A stretch of 64,000 nucleotides of DNA from Candidatus Rickettsiella viridis (GTDB taxonomy: Bacteria; Pseudomonadota; Gammaproteobacteria; Diplorickettsiales; Diplorickettsiaceae), in contig NZ_AP018005.1 in assembly GCF_003966755.1 (NCBI RefSeq), positions 1,240,001 to 1,304,000 of the forward strand. Reading direction: 5' to 3'. The notes beneath the pieces are model-generated. The model did not search any database. It saw only the letters and a list, made by a program, of their open reading frames with translations, and was not told the DNA's origin. The translations under genes were made by a program, and so were the position numbers. The number at the start of each line of letters is the position of its first letter. Position 1 is the stretch's first letter. Of this stretch, positions 46,984 through 54,653 are shown piece by piece.

Positions 46984-47643
46984 ATGCCTACTCTACCTCG
47001 CTATTTGATAGCCTCCCTATTTGGGTTATTAGCTACACCTCTTTTTGCTACGCCTCTACCCAAGGGAAACTTTTCTGTGGGATCCTCTCAGCCTATCGAT
47101 GATAAGCGCTGGGGAATACTCGTCTATCACAGCTGGATGACCAGCAATAACATTGGTGCCGTGCTAACTTGGCAAGACGTCCATTTAAAATATGGAACGA
47201 TGAACTCGGTCGACTTATCCTATCAACTAGCACCGCAAAATCCATTACGTCGCTTTTTTCAACCCCTGGTTAGCACTGTTGAAGTAGCAGGCAATATAAC
47301 CCAACGACGTGATCCCAATGGCTTAATTTATGAATTTGACCCTTATTTAAATTTTCGCTGGAAAAATTTTCCTTGGAATAATATTGTTGCGACAACGATG
47401 TCTATCGGTGATGGGATTTCTTATGCAACGGGTCTCCCGCTGCGCGAAGAACATGATTCAACTAATAATAATGCCAAACATCTACTCAATTTTTTAGTGT
47501 TGGAAGCCAGCTTTGCTGCACCCCAACATCCCGATTTATAGTTTGTTGTACGTGTTAATCATCGCTGCGGTGCCTGGGGACTCTTCGGCGCTGGTAATTT
47601 AAGTTCTAATGCAATGGGTGTAGGAATACGCTATTTATTTTAA
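46984..47643 (+). pseudogene. Outer-membrane beta-barrel protein interrupted by an in-frame TAG
   Basis: The first frame (185 residues) has a signal peptide ending in ATPLFA. The following sequence suits a small beta-barrel: alternating strands, GLIYEFDPYLNFRWKNFPW and GDGISYATGLPLREE. It stops at a TAG (47539-47541) in the middle of a strand. The same frame then continues 33 codons, FVVRVNHRCGAWGLFGAGNL and GVGIRYLF, ending with a C-terminal phenylalanine, the outer-membrane signature. The TAG therefore removes the last strands and the BAM recognition signal. It resembles an uncharacterised OMP family with a conserved His-Arg-Ser-Gly segment near the end (from memory, not checked). Likely a recent nonsense pseudogene. 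Confidence 0.65.
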
Positions 47644-47669
47644 TCCTTTTGTAAATTTATATCGCCCCG

Positions 47670-47717
47670 TACTTGAATTTTCAGCTGTGCTACTGAAAAT
47701 TCAATGGCTGTGAGATA
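47670..47717 (+). repeat. R1 dispersed repeat, internally deleted short copy
   Basis: ACTTGAATTTTCAGCTGTGC joined to a right end CTGAAAATTCAATGGCTGTGAGA; the middle of R1 is missing. What remains is mainly the inner inverted repeat, about 48 bp. Confidence 0.7.
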
Positions 47718-47738
47718 TAAAAAAGAGCAATAAAACCA

Positions 47739-48083
47739 TTAAGCGCTGGGCGTTGGCGCCTTAGACAGCACTTCTGTTTTTAACCCATCTTCTTCTACTT
47801 CTTTAAAAAAGGCAGGCTCTCCTAACATTGAAGAAGCTGAAGTTTTCTCTTTTTGTTTCTCTTCACGAGAACCCAACTGAACTTTTGGTCCTTTTGTATT
47901 ATTTAACAAATTAGCAGGATTAATCATTCCGGTTTTTTTTTCAGAAGAATTTAATATTTCATCTGTTATATGTACTTCATCATTCTTACAGCTACCGTAG
48001 CGATAGTTTCCACTATAAGCGCCAGACATACTTCTTCTTCCACGTCCATTTATAAAATTTTGTATCCGTTTAGGGCGACCCAT
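47739..48083 (-). CDS. Small basic hypothetical protein
   Basis: A 114-residue protein beginning MGRPKRIQNFINGRGRRSMSG, strongly basic at the N-terminus and then polar and probably disordered, with no hydrophobic segment. AAGGTTAGAG precedes the ATG at a usable distance, which supports a real gene. GRPKR could be an isolated AT-hook-like element. A six-copy 12-bp tandem repeat lies 29 bp upstream of the start. No family recognised; secreted effector or DNA-associated protein are both conjecture. Confidence 0.5.
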   Translation of the reverse strand: MGRPKRIQNFINGRGRRSMSGAYSGNYRYGSCKNDEVHITDEILNSSEKKTGMINPANLLNNTKGPKVQLGSREEKQKEKTSASSMLGEPAFFKEVEEDGLKTEVLSKAPTPSA

Positions 48084-48111
48084 TTTCTCTAACCTTAAAT
48101 AAAATTAAAAT

Positions 48112-48183
48112 ATTAAATAAAATATTAAATAAAATATTAAATAAAATATTAAATAAAATATTAAATAAAATATTAAATAAAAT
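48112..48183. repeat. Six tandem copies of a 12-bp unit
   Basis: ATTAAATAAAAT repeated six times without change, with a partial seventh copy and a diverged copy on the left. It sits just upstream of the small basic protein gene and downstream of corB (both minus strand). Confidence 0.95.
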
Positions 48184-48243
48184 ATTACTACTTAGTATAG
48201 CAACTATTCATTTTTTTCAAAAATTTTTTTAAAAAAGGAATTT

Positions 48244-49518
48244 TTATTTTTTAGAAAGAGAAGATGGAAGTAAAGTTGGAAATATTTTCACCGTTTTAAT
48301 TCGATTGTTTTTTACTGCAATCACTTCCATTCTTTTATTTTCTAAGTGCAAGACAGCACCTATTTTGGGAATGACTTCAAGCTGTTCGATGATAAGCCCA
48401 CTGAGTGTTTTTGGACCGCGTAGAGGCAAATCGTAATTTAACTGTCGATTTAAATCACGTAACGCGATACCTCCATCCACTAAGTAACTACCGTCCGCTT
48501 GAAGGGTAATTGCTCTACGCATTAAGGCAGTATCAGTTGTAAATTCTCCAACGATTTCTTCTAAAATATCTTCTAAGGTAATCAAGCCTTGAATTTCCCC
48601 ATATTCATTTACAACCAACCCAATACGGTGTTTCTCGCGGCGGAAATTAAGTAATTGACTATTTAATGCGGTTGCTTCCGGTATAAAGTGAACTTCTTCA
48701 GCCGCATTAATTAACACTTCTTTGCTTAATTGCTGCTCGCTTAAACTATTTAAAACCCTGCGAAAATGTAAAATACCAATAATGTCGTCGATAGATCGGC
48801 GATAAATAGGTAAGCGCGTGTATTGGCTCTTAATTAAATCCTTTAAAATTTCCTCCCAGGGTTTATTGATATCAATACCACTAATTTCCTGCCTAGGTAT
48901 CATGATATCTTCCACCGTTACTTTCTCTAGCTCTAATACTTTTAACAACATGCTTTGATAATCTCGCGGCATATGGCCTGTGCCTTCCCGTAATAAGCTA
49001 GCTAGTTCGTCCCTAGACAACTGCTCAACACGTAGCTTAGGAACTTTCACCCCAAATAAACGCAAACTCGCATTAGCGATTAAACTGGTTATCCATACAA
49101 ATGGATACAAAACATGTAGTAAAATAATCAGTGGCCAAACCGAAAAAAATGCAATTGGCAAGGGATACAAGGTTGCTAACGTCTTTGGCGCAACCTCACA
49201 AAAAACTAATACCACAAACGTTAGTGCAAGCGTTGCAAAAAAAACGCTTCCTTCCCCAAAACATTGGATAGCGATAAGCGTTGCCACCGCCGCTGCTAAG
49301 ATATCCGCAAATGTTCCGCACAAGAGAATAACACCCAACAAGCGATCGGGTTGTTTTAATAAATCTTGCACTCGCTTTGCTAAGTAATGATTATGTCGAA
49401 CTAAGTGCCGCAACCGGTATCGATTGATCGATAACATGGCGGCTTCTGCCAAAGAAAAAAAGACAGCGCATAGCAATAAAACGACTAATACGCTAATAAG
49501 AAATTTAAGTGAATGCAC
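48244..49518 (-). CDS. corB: HlyC/CorC family transporter (CorB, CNNM type)
   Basis: Membrane protein of the CorB/CNNM family linked to magnesium and cobalt efflux. N-terminal DUF21 domain with about four membrane segments (LFSLAEAAMLSINRYRLRHL...), a CBS-domain pair (VEDIMIPRQEISGID, then RIGLVVNEYGEIQGLITLEDILEEIVGEF), and a C-terminal transporter-associated domain (DGSYLVDGGIALRDLN...). At 424 residues it is normal. It is next to ypjD and ffh, as in E. coli and many relatives. Confidence 0.94.
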   Translation of the reverse strand: MHSLKFLISVLVVLLLCAVFFSLAEAAMLSINRYRLRHLVRHNHYLAKRVQDLLKQPDRLLGVILLCGTFADILAAAVATLIAIQCFGEGSVFFATLALTFVVLVFCEVAPKTLATLYPLPIAFFSVWPLIILLHVLYPFVWITSLIANASLRLFGVKVPKLRVEQLSRDELASLLREGTGHMPRDYQSMLLKVLELEKVTVEDIMIPRQEISGIDINKPWEEILKDLIKSQYTRLPIYRRSIDDIIGILHFRRVLNSLSEQQLSKEVLINAAEEVHFIPEATALNSQLLNFRREKHRIGLVVNEYGEIQGLITLEDILEEIVGEFTTDTALMRRAITLQADGSYLVDGGIALRDLNRQLNYDLPLRGPKTLSGLIIEQLEVIPKIGAVLHLENKRMEVIAVKNNRIKTVKIFPTLLPSSLSKK

Positions 49519-49536
49519 GTATTAAGTTTTCCCTTT

Positions 49537-49974
49537 TTAGAGTGTAGGCATGAGTAGAATGGCCCCTAAATAAATTCCCCCAATGAGGCCAACACCTATG
49601 AGGGTCCAACGTATAGCTACTTTTCCACGCCATCCAAAATAGCTTCTACCGATTAATAGCATTAAAAGCACGAACCATGCCACTATCGACAAAAGTGTTT
49701 TCTGCCATACCCCCTCTAACGAGATGGAATGAAATAAAATTAAACTAGAAACTAAGACCAATGTTAATAAAATAATGGCAATAGAAATTAAAATAAATAA
49801 ATACGTTTCCATGACCTCAAGAGGCGGAAAATAATGCATAAAACGGATGGGTTGCTTCGCTTTTAGCATCCGCTCTTGGCTCGCTAATAAGAGTGCCTGA
49901 AGTGCTGCCATACATAAAACAATGAGCACCAGCGTGGACAAAAAAAAGTGAATGGGTTCAGCGCAGGAAGCCAT
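49537..49974 (-). pseudogene. ypjD: YpjD/CcsA-type inner-membrane protein, N-terminal half missing
   Basis: The 145 residues match only the C-terminal half of YpjD: PIHFFLSTLVLIVLCMAALQALLLASQERML, FPPLEVMETYLF, LSIVAWFVLLMLLIGRSYFGWRG. The normal protein is about 260 residues with eight membrane segments. Upstream of the ATG at 49974 the frame closes with TAG five codons earlier. The missing half is not seen in the 120 bp before the R1 repeat and ffh. The position between corB and ffh is the conserved one, so this is a local truncation. It may be non-functional or a shortened variant. Confidence 0.7.
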
Positions 49975-50067
49975 AATGATGTTTACCTACCTCTAGAAGC
50001 TGATACAATAACAGAATTTTTTAGCGCATTCATTATCGCCCTTATCAGTAGCAAGTAAAATTAAGGG

Positions 50068-50160
50068 TATACTCGCAGCAATGGGATTTTTGGCAAGTGC
50101 CGCAAAGAGGATGGCGAATTGAGCGAGAACGCAGCAAAAAATTCAAGTGTGAAGAGTATT
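50068..50160 (-). repeat. R1 dispersed repeat, 93-bp internally deleted copy
   Basis: ACTCGCAGCAATGGGATTTTTGGC to AATTCAAGTGTGAAGAGTATT, lacking about 30 bp of the central CATGTATG...GTATACAC region. It ends 27 bp before the ffh start. Confidence 0.85.
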
Positions 50161-50186
50161 TAGAAATAACTGAGAAGCAGGAAACC

Positions 50187-51539
50187 ATGTTTGATAACCT
50201 AACTGAACGCTTAACTCGCTCTTTTAAAAATATTCGAGGGCAAGGTCGATTAAGCGAAAATAATATTAGAGACAGTTTACGCGAAGTAAAAAAAGCCTTA
50301 ATTGAAGCCGACGTCGCTTATCCGGCGGTTAAAGCCATCACTGAGCAAGTGCGGCAACAAGCACTGGGGCAAGAAGTAATGACCAGCTTAACGCCCGGCC
50401 AGGCATTTATAAAGATCGTTAACAATACCCTCACCCAAATAATGGGAGAAAGCGTCTCTGAGCTAAATCTCTCTACGACCCCTCCCGCCGTTATCCTAAT
50501 GGCAGGTCTACAAGGCTCAGGAAAAACAACAACTACTGCCAAGCTAGCCTATTGGCTAAAAGAACAAAAAAATAAATCAGTTTTGGTCACCAGTACCGAT
50601 ATTCATCGCCCAGCCGCTATTTTACAACTTGAAAATCTAGCCCAATCCATCGATGTTGGCTTTCATCCGAGTGATAGCTCTCAAACACCTAGCCACATTG
50701 CACAAACAGCTATTCAATCGGCACGAATTAAAGGGATAGATGTCGTTATCATCGATACCGCCGGTCGATTACACATTGATGCCGCAATGATGGATGAGAT
50801 TCGAACGGTACATAAAGTCAGTGCGCCTATAGAAACCTTATTCGTTCTCGATAGTATGATGGGACAAGAAGCGGCAAAAACTGCCAAAGCTTTCGATGAA
50901 ACCATCCCACTAACCGGTATTGTTCTGACTAAGCTGGATGGTGACGCGCGTGGAGGAGCCGCTTTATCTGTAAAATTTACGGTAGGAAAACCGATTAAAT
51001 TTATAGGGGCTGGAGAAAAGATATCAGCCCTTGAACCGTTTTATCCAGATAGAATTGCCTCACGTATTCTAGGCATGGGTGACGTGCTCTCATTGGTTGA
51101 AGAAGTACAACGGCATGTCGATCAAAAGTCTGTGCAAAAGCTTAATCAAAAACTTCAGAAAGGGAAAAAATTTGATTTAGAGGACTTCCTAAGCCAGCTA
51201 CAACAAATGGATAAAATGGGGGGAATGTCACAGTTTTTAGATAAGCTCCCCGGTGGGAATGCAGCTCTACTCGCCTCCGCTAAAAACTCGCTGAATGAAA
51301 AATTAACGGTACAGATGAAAGCCATGCTCTTTTCTATGACCAAAAAAGAACGACTCTTCCCTGACCTCATCCAGGGATCACGAAAGCGACGTATTGCGGC
51401 GGGTTCCGGCACCCAAATCCAAGACGTTAATCGTCTATTGAAGCAATTTTATCAAATGCAGAAAATGATGAAGCGTTTTTCTAAGCCCGGCAGCATGAGT
51501 AAACTCCTGCAAGGGCTACAAAATCAGCACCCTCGATAG
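50187..51539 (+). CDS. ffh: Signal recognition particle GTPase Ffh
   Basis: Protein part of SRP; binds 4.5S RNA and signal sequences and delivers ribosomes to FtsY. N domain (MFDNLTERLTRSFKNIRGQGRLSENNI), G domain with GLQGSGKTTTTAKLA, DTAGRLHID and TKLDGDARGGAAL, then a methionine-rich M domain (SRKRRIAAGSGTQIQDVNRLLKQF). The ATG at 50187 follows GAGAAGCAGG and gives 450 residues. A longer frame starting at 50097 only translates R1 repeat and is rejected. Stop codon TAG. Upstream of the rpsP operon as usual. Confidence 0.97.
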   Translation: MFDNLTERLTRSFKNIRGQGRLSENNIRDSLREVKKALIEADVAYPAVKAITEQVRQQALGQEVMTSLTPGQAFIKIVNNTLTQIMGESVSELNLSTTPPAVILMAGLQGSGKTTTTAKLAYWLKEQKNKSVLVTSTDIHRPAAILQLENLAQSIDVGFHPSDSSQTPSHIAQTAIQSARIKGIDVVIIDTAGRLHIDAAMMDEIRTVHKVSAPIETLFVLDSMMGQEAAKTAKAFDETIPLTGIVLTKLDGDARGGAALSVKFTVGKPIKFIGAGEKISALEPFYPDRIASRILGMGDVLSLVEEVQRHVDQKSVQKLNQKLQKGKKFDLEDFLSQLQQMDKMGGMSQFLDKLPGGNAALLASAKNSLNEKLTVQMKAMLFSMTKKERLFPDLIQGSRKRRIAAGSGTQIQDVNRLLKQFYQMQKMMKRFSKPGSMSKLLQGLQNQHPR

Positions 51540-51638
51540 CCCTTCCCAAATGGTTAAAATTTGAGTAGAATCGGCGGATTCAATCTAATTGAACCCTATT
51601 GATTTTTAGATATTTATAAAGAGAGGAAGACTTATTTC

Positions 51639-51926
51639 ATGGTCACCATTCGTTTAGCACGAGGCGGTAGTAAAAAACATCCTTTTTACCATATCGTTGC
51701 AACAGACAGCCGTCAGCCACGTGATGGGCGCTATATTGAGCGCTTAGGCTACTATAATCCTATGCCTGCAGGTAATGACGTGCCTTTAGAACTTAATGAT
51801 GAGCGGGTTAAATACTGGCTCTCTCAAGGCGCTCAACCTTCGCAAGAAGTCAAAAATCTGATTAAAAAAGCGGCGAAAGCGGTTAAGCCTAGCAAAGACG
51901 CCGATAAAACCGAAGCAGCGGCTTAA
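51639..51926 (+). CDS. rpsP: Ribosomal protein bS16
   Basis: Small-subunit protein needed for 30S assembly. N-terminus [41 protein letters not shown] is fully characteristic. At 95 residues it has a short alanine/lysine-rich tail. GAGAGGAAG precedes the ATG. First gene of the rpsP-rimM-trmD-rplS operon. Confidence 0.98.
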   Translation: MVTIRLARGGSKKHPFYHIVATDSRQPRDGRYIERLGYYNPMPAGNDVPLELNDERVKYWLSQGAQPSQEVKNLIKKAAKAVKPSKDADKTEAAA

Positions 51927-51930
51927 ATAT

Positions 51931-51964
51931 AGATTGCCGCGCGTCTTTGACACTCGCAATGACG
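51931..51964 (-). repeat. R2 dispersed repeat, half copy
   Basis: GATTGCCGCGCGTCTTTGAC running into ACTCGCAATGACG, filling the 42-bp space between rpsP and rimM inside the ribosomal operon. Confidence 0.75.
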
Positions 51965-51968
51965 ATTT

Positions 51969-52478
51969 ATGATAAAGAAGAAGTGGGTTCTCGTGGGTTC
52001 CGTAGGCAAGCCTCATGGTATTAAAGGCTGGATAAAAATAAACTCCTATACAGAACCCCTAAGCAATATCCTTCTCTATCAACCGTGGCACTTATCAGCC
52101 TCTGAAAAAGAACCATGCGCTGTTGAGATACGACAACATCAAATGCAAGACCAGCGTCTGGTCGTACAATTTGCCGACTGTCAAACCCCTGAAGAAGCTC
52201 GCCTGTTTACTAACCGTAAAATCTATGTTGAACGTAAGCAATTTTCTGCCCTTGCTCCTCAAGAATACTATTGGGCTGACCTAGAAGGCCTAGAGGTCTA
52301 TACCTGCGAAAATACTTATTTAGGTATTGTTCAAAAACTCCTTGAGACGGGTTCCAATGATGTCCTCGTCGTCCAAGGTGAAAAAAGGTACCTCATTCCC
52401 TTTTTACTCGATAACACAATCAAATCCATTGATCTAGAACAGAAAAAAATGCTCGTCGATTGGGATCCTGACTTCTAA
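51969..52478 (+). CDS. rimM: Ribosome maturation factor RimM
   Basis: Binds S19 and assists 16S 3'-domain folding. The N-terminal domain starts [24 protein letters not shown]; the C-terminal PRC-barrel contains [13 protein letters not shown] and the ending [19 protein letters not shown]. At 169 residues it is standard. Its TAA overlaps the trmD ATG by one base (TAATG). Confidence 0.96.
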   Translation: MIKKKWVLVGSVGKPHGIKGWIKINSYTEPLSNILLYQPWHLSASEKEPCAVEIRQHQMQDQRLVVQFADCQTPEEARLFTNRKIYVERKQFSALAPQEYYWADLEGLEVYTCENTYLGIVQKLLETGSNDVLVVQGEKRYLIPFLLDNTIKSIDLEQKKMLVDWDPDF

Positions 52479-53209
52479 TGGATATCCAAGTTATTAGTTT
52501 ATTCCCGGAGATGTTTAAGGCATTGGACTCAAGCATTCCAGGCCGTGCGCAAAAACAAGGGCTTATCCAGCTTTCTTATTTAAATCCCAGAGATTTCACC
52601 CCTGATAAACACAAAACAGTTGATGATAAACCTTATGGTGGCGGACCTGGGATGGTCATGAAATTTCAACCATTGCAGGCAGCGATACACGCTGCAAAAC
52701 AACGATATCAAGGCCCTGTCTGTTATCTATCAGCCCAGGGAAAACCGTTTGACCAAGCAGCCGCCCAAACATTAAGCCAACGTAAAAGCCTCATTTTAAT
52801 AGCCGGTCGCTATGAAGGGGTTGATCAGCGCCTTATTGACCAAGAAGTCGATGAAGAATGGTCTGTAGGAGATTTTATTTTAAGTGGCGGTGAGCTCGCC
52901 GCTATGTGCCTGATAGACGCTATCGTGCGTCTACTTGAAGGCGCACTAGGTGACTCGGAATCCGCTTTGCAAGATTCTTTCAGCCAGTCGCTGTTAGAAT
53001 ACCCCCAATACACCCGCCCAGCCGAAATAGACAACCTGGCGGTGCCCGCCATTTTGCTTGAGGGTGATCATGCAGCCATTTCACGCTGGCGCTTGAAACA
53101 GGCTCTAGGCCGAACCTGGCAAAGACGCCCTGATTTACTAAAAAAGCATATACTTAGCGCGCAAGAGCAGGTATTATTGGCCGAATTCATCCGTGAGCAT
53201 AGCGAATAA
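52478..53209 (+). CDS. trmD: tRNA (guanine-37-N1)-methyltransferase TrmD
   Basis: Makes m1G37 next to the anticodon, preventing +1 frameshifting. SPOUT trefoil-knot motifs are visible: [36 protein letters not shown] and [13 protein letters not shown]. At 243 residues it is normal. Translationally coupled to rimM. Confidence 0.98.
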   Translation: MDIQVISLFPEMFKALDSSIPGRAQKQGLIQLSYLNPRDFTPDKHKTVDDKPYGGGPGMVMKFQPLQAAIHAAKQRYQGPVCYLSAQGKPFDQAAAQTLSQRKSLILIAGRYEGVDQRLIDQEVDEEWSVGDFILSGGELAAMCLIDAIVRLLEGALGDSESALQDSFSQSLLEYPQYTRPAEIDNLAVPAILLEGDHAAISRWRLKQALGRTWQRRPDLLKKHILSAQEQVLLAEFIREHSE

Positions 53210-53225
53210 GATTGGAGTTAGTGAG

Positions 53226-53636
53226 ATGAGTAACCTCATACAAGCAATTGAACAAGAACAAATGACAGCACAAAACTTTCCCGAGTTTCGGGCCGGTGAC
53301 ACTGTAATCGTAAAGGTCAAAGTAAAAGAAGGTAATCGTGAGCGATTACAGGCCTTTGAAGGCGTCGTTATCGCACGCCGTAATCGTGAATTTAATTCGT
53401 CTTTTACCGTCAGAAAGATTTCTCACGGTGAAGGTGTAGAACGTGTTTTCGCACTTTATAGCCCTTTAATAGCTGGGATAGAAATAAAGCGTCGCGGTGA
53501 CGTTCGCAAAGCAAAACTCTACCACTTAAGAAGTCTTCGTGGTAAAGCCGCTCGTATTAAAGAGAAATTAGAAGGCGTTAAACAACAAGCTCCTGTAGCT
53601 GTAGAAAACGTCGATACCCCTCCTACCGCGGAATAA
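53226..53636 (+). CDS. rplS: Ribosomal protein bL19
   Basis: Large-subunit protein at the 30S-50S interface. Conserved core: [51 protein letters not shown] and [21 protein letters not shown]. The ATG at 53226 follows GGAG and gives 136 residues; the extra compared with E. coli (115) is a C-terminal tail [19 protein letters not shown] longer frame starting in trmD is not supported. Confidence 0.97.
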   Translation: MSNLIQAIEQEQMTAQNFPEFRAGDTVIVKVKVKEGNRERLQAFEGVVIARRNREFNSSFTVRKISHGEGVERVFALYSPLIAGIEIKRRGDVRKAKLYHLRSLRGKAARIKEKLEGVKQQAPVAVENVDTPPTAE

Positions 53637-53649
53637 ATATTCCAATAGC

Positions 53650-53687
53650 TAAACCGCTGCCCTAGAAAAATCCAGGGTAGCGGTTTA
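53650..53687 (+). terminator. Hairpin terminator of the rpsP-rplS operon
   Basis: AAACCGCTGCCCT pairs with AGGGTAGCGGTTT (one G-T pair) around a ten-base loop, 14 bp after the rplS stop. No long T tract follows. Confidence 0.75.
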
Positions 53688-53709
53688 TACTCTTCACCCT
53701 TGAATTTAA
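53687..53709 (+). repeat. R1 left-end fragment
   Basis: ATACTCTTCACCCTTGAATTT matches the left end of R1, after which similarity stops. It lies directly before the ogt start. Confidence 0.5.
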
Positions 53710-53722
53710 AGATCACCAGGCC

Positions 53723-54195
53723 TTGTCTAAAAACGACTCTTTTCATATTGCCATTGTTAACACACCCTTTGGAAAAATAAGAATCTCCGCCGGAGAATAT
53801 CTTACACGCATTGAATTCCTCACAGAGGAGATTCCTTTACGTTCTCCCAAAACCATATTTATTCAGCAAATTGTTTATGAGTTAAACAGTTATTTTAAAG
53901 ATCCATCTTTTAAATTTACTATTCCTTATCAAATGGCTGGAACGGATTTCCAAAAACGTGTATGGAGTGCTTTAAGTACCCTTCCTATGGGTACAACCAT
54001 TACCTATGGTGAATTAGCCCAAAAATTAAAAACCGGCGCAAGGGCTATTGGTCAAGCTTGCCGCACAAACCCATTACCCTTATTCATTCCTTGTCACCGT
54101 GTACTTTCTCAACACGGACTCGGTGGTTTTAGTGGTGATCGCACCGGAAAAAAATCGCGATAAAACAATGGCTGTTAAATCATGAAGTACGCTAA
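53723..54195 (+). pseudogene. ogt: Methylated-DNA-protein cysteine methyltransferase (Ogt/MGMT) with frameshift near the 3' end
   Basis: Suicide enzyme that removes alkyl groups from O6-alkylguanine. The active-site motif IPCHRVL is present, with GTDFQKRVWSALSTLPMGTTITYGELA and GARAIGQACRTNPLP before it. The zero frame stops at 54163 after GFSGDRTGKKSR. A shift of -1 in the A7 run at 54148-54154 gives KIAIKQWLLNHEVR and a stop at 54195, the normal family ending (about 157 residues). The site reads GGA AAA AAA, the A_AAA_AAA slippery heptamer. The start is a TTG at 53723. Active-site Cys is upstream of the lesion, so even the short form might retain activity. Confidence 0.75.
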
Positions 54196-54499
54196 AAACC
54201 AATCATTTCACTGCAAATACAAAATTATTTTACGTGCAATACTGTTTAAAAATATTCTAAACTTTAAAGCACAATTAATTTAAGCAATAACTAAAAAATG
54301 TCATTCCGTATTTTATCGCTACACATGCCGTGTAAGTATTAGCGCAAACTTGTGTAAGCGATAACGGAAGCCATCAAACAGCCATTGTAATAAATAATAA
54401 ATTTGTTAATCTATGTCTTGTGTGTTGCTGATGGTCTTGATGGATCAAGAATTTAGTCTTTCAATAGTAGTGTAATTATTCTTGAATAACTAATTAGCA

Positions 54500-54622
54500 A
54501 AGCACTGGATCGGATAGGATATCCACGCTCTAGTTTATAGGGTGTTAGCAAGGATGCTACAGGGATGTCACCCACCAACACAGATATACCCCCTTGGGCC
54601 GTTTTACGGCCCTTTTTATTTT
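54500..54622 (+). ncRNA. Candidate CsrA-sequestering small RNA (RsmY/RsmZ-like)
   Basis: About 120 nt without an ORF, with five GGA triplets at 54507, 54512, 54517, 54552 and 54563. Two sit in the CsrA-type consensus: GCAAGGATGC in a hairpin loop (TAGC AAGGAT GCTA) and ACAGGGATGT. TGGAT...ATCCA forms another stem that presents GGA. The segment ends in a strong intrinsic terminator. Two TGTAAG motifs lie upstream near 54330 and 54353, but no perfect TGTAAG-N6-CTTACA GacA/LetA box is seen. The 5' end is a guess. Upstream sequence 54196-54480 holds no gene. Confidence 0.45.
54596..54622 (+). terminator. Rho-independent terminator
   Basis: GGGCCG, loop TTTTA, CGGCCC followed by TTTTTATTTT. It ends the candidate small RNA. 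Confidence 0.93.
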
Positions 54623-54643
54623 AATAAGTATTAAAATAAAAAG
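54613..54643 (-). terminator. AT-rich palindrome, possible terminator of comEC
   Basis: TTTTTATTTTAATA AG TATTAAAATAAAAA, a perfect palindrome that starts in the T tract of the previous terminator and lies just downstream of comEC on the minus strand. Confidence 0.55.
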
Positions 54644-54653
54644 TTTAACTCAC

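Noticed and set aside
43452-47541. Genetic-code change with TAG as sense codon
   Set aside because: TAG is the terminal stop of ffh, lptG, fadE and the lipoprotein at 36827, so UAG works as stop; the two in-frame ambers are better read as lesions.
48112-48183. CRISPR array
   Set aside because: Units are 12 bp, contiguous and without spacers; this is a simple tandem repeat. No cas genes are present.
50097-50186. N-terminal extension of Ffh from 50097
   Set aside because: It merely translates the R1 repeat; the ATG at 50187 has a good ribosome site and gives the family N-terminus MFDNLTERL.
54196-54622. tmRNA, 6S RNA or RNase P RNA
   Set aside because: No tRNA-like 3' end or CCA, no conserved RNase P core and no 6S-like long rod were seen; the GGA hairpins fit an Rsm-type RNA better.
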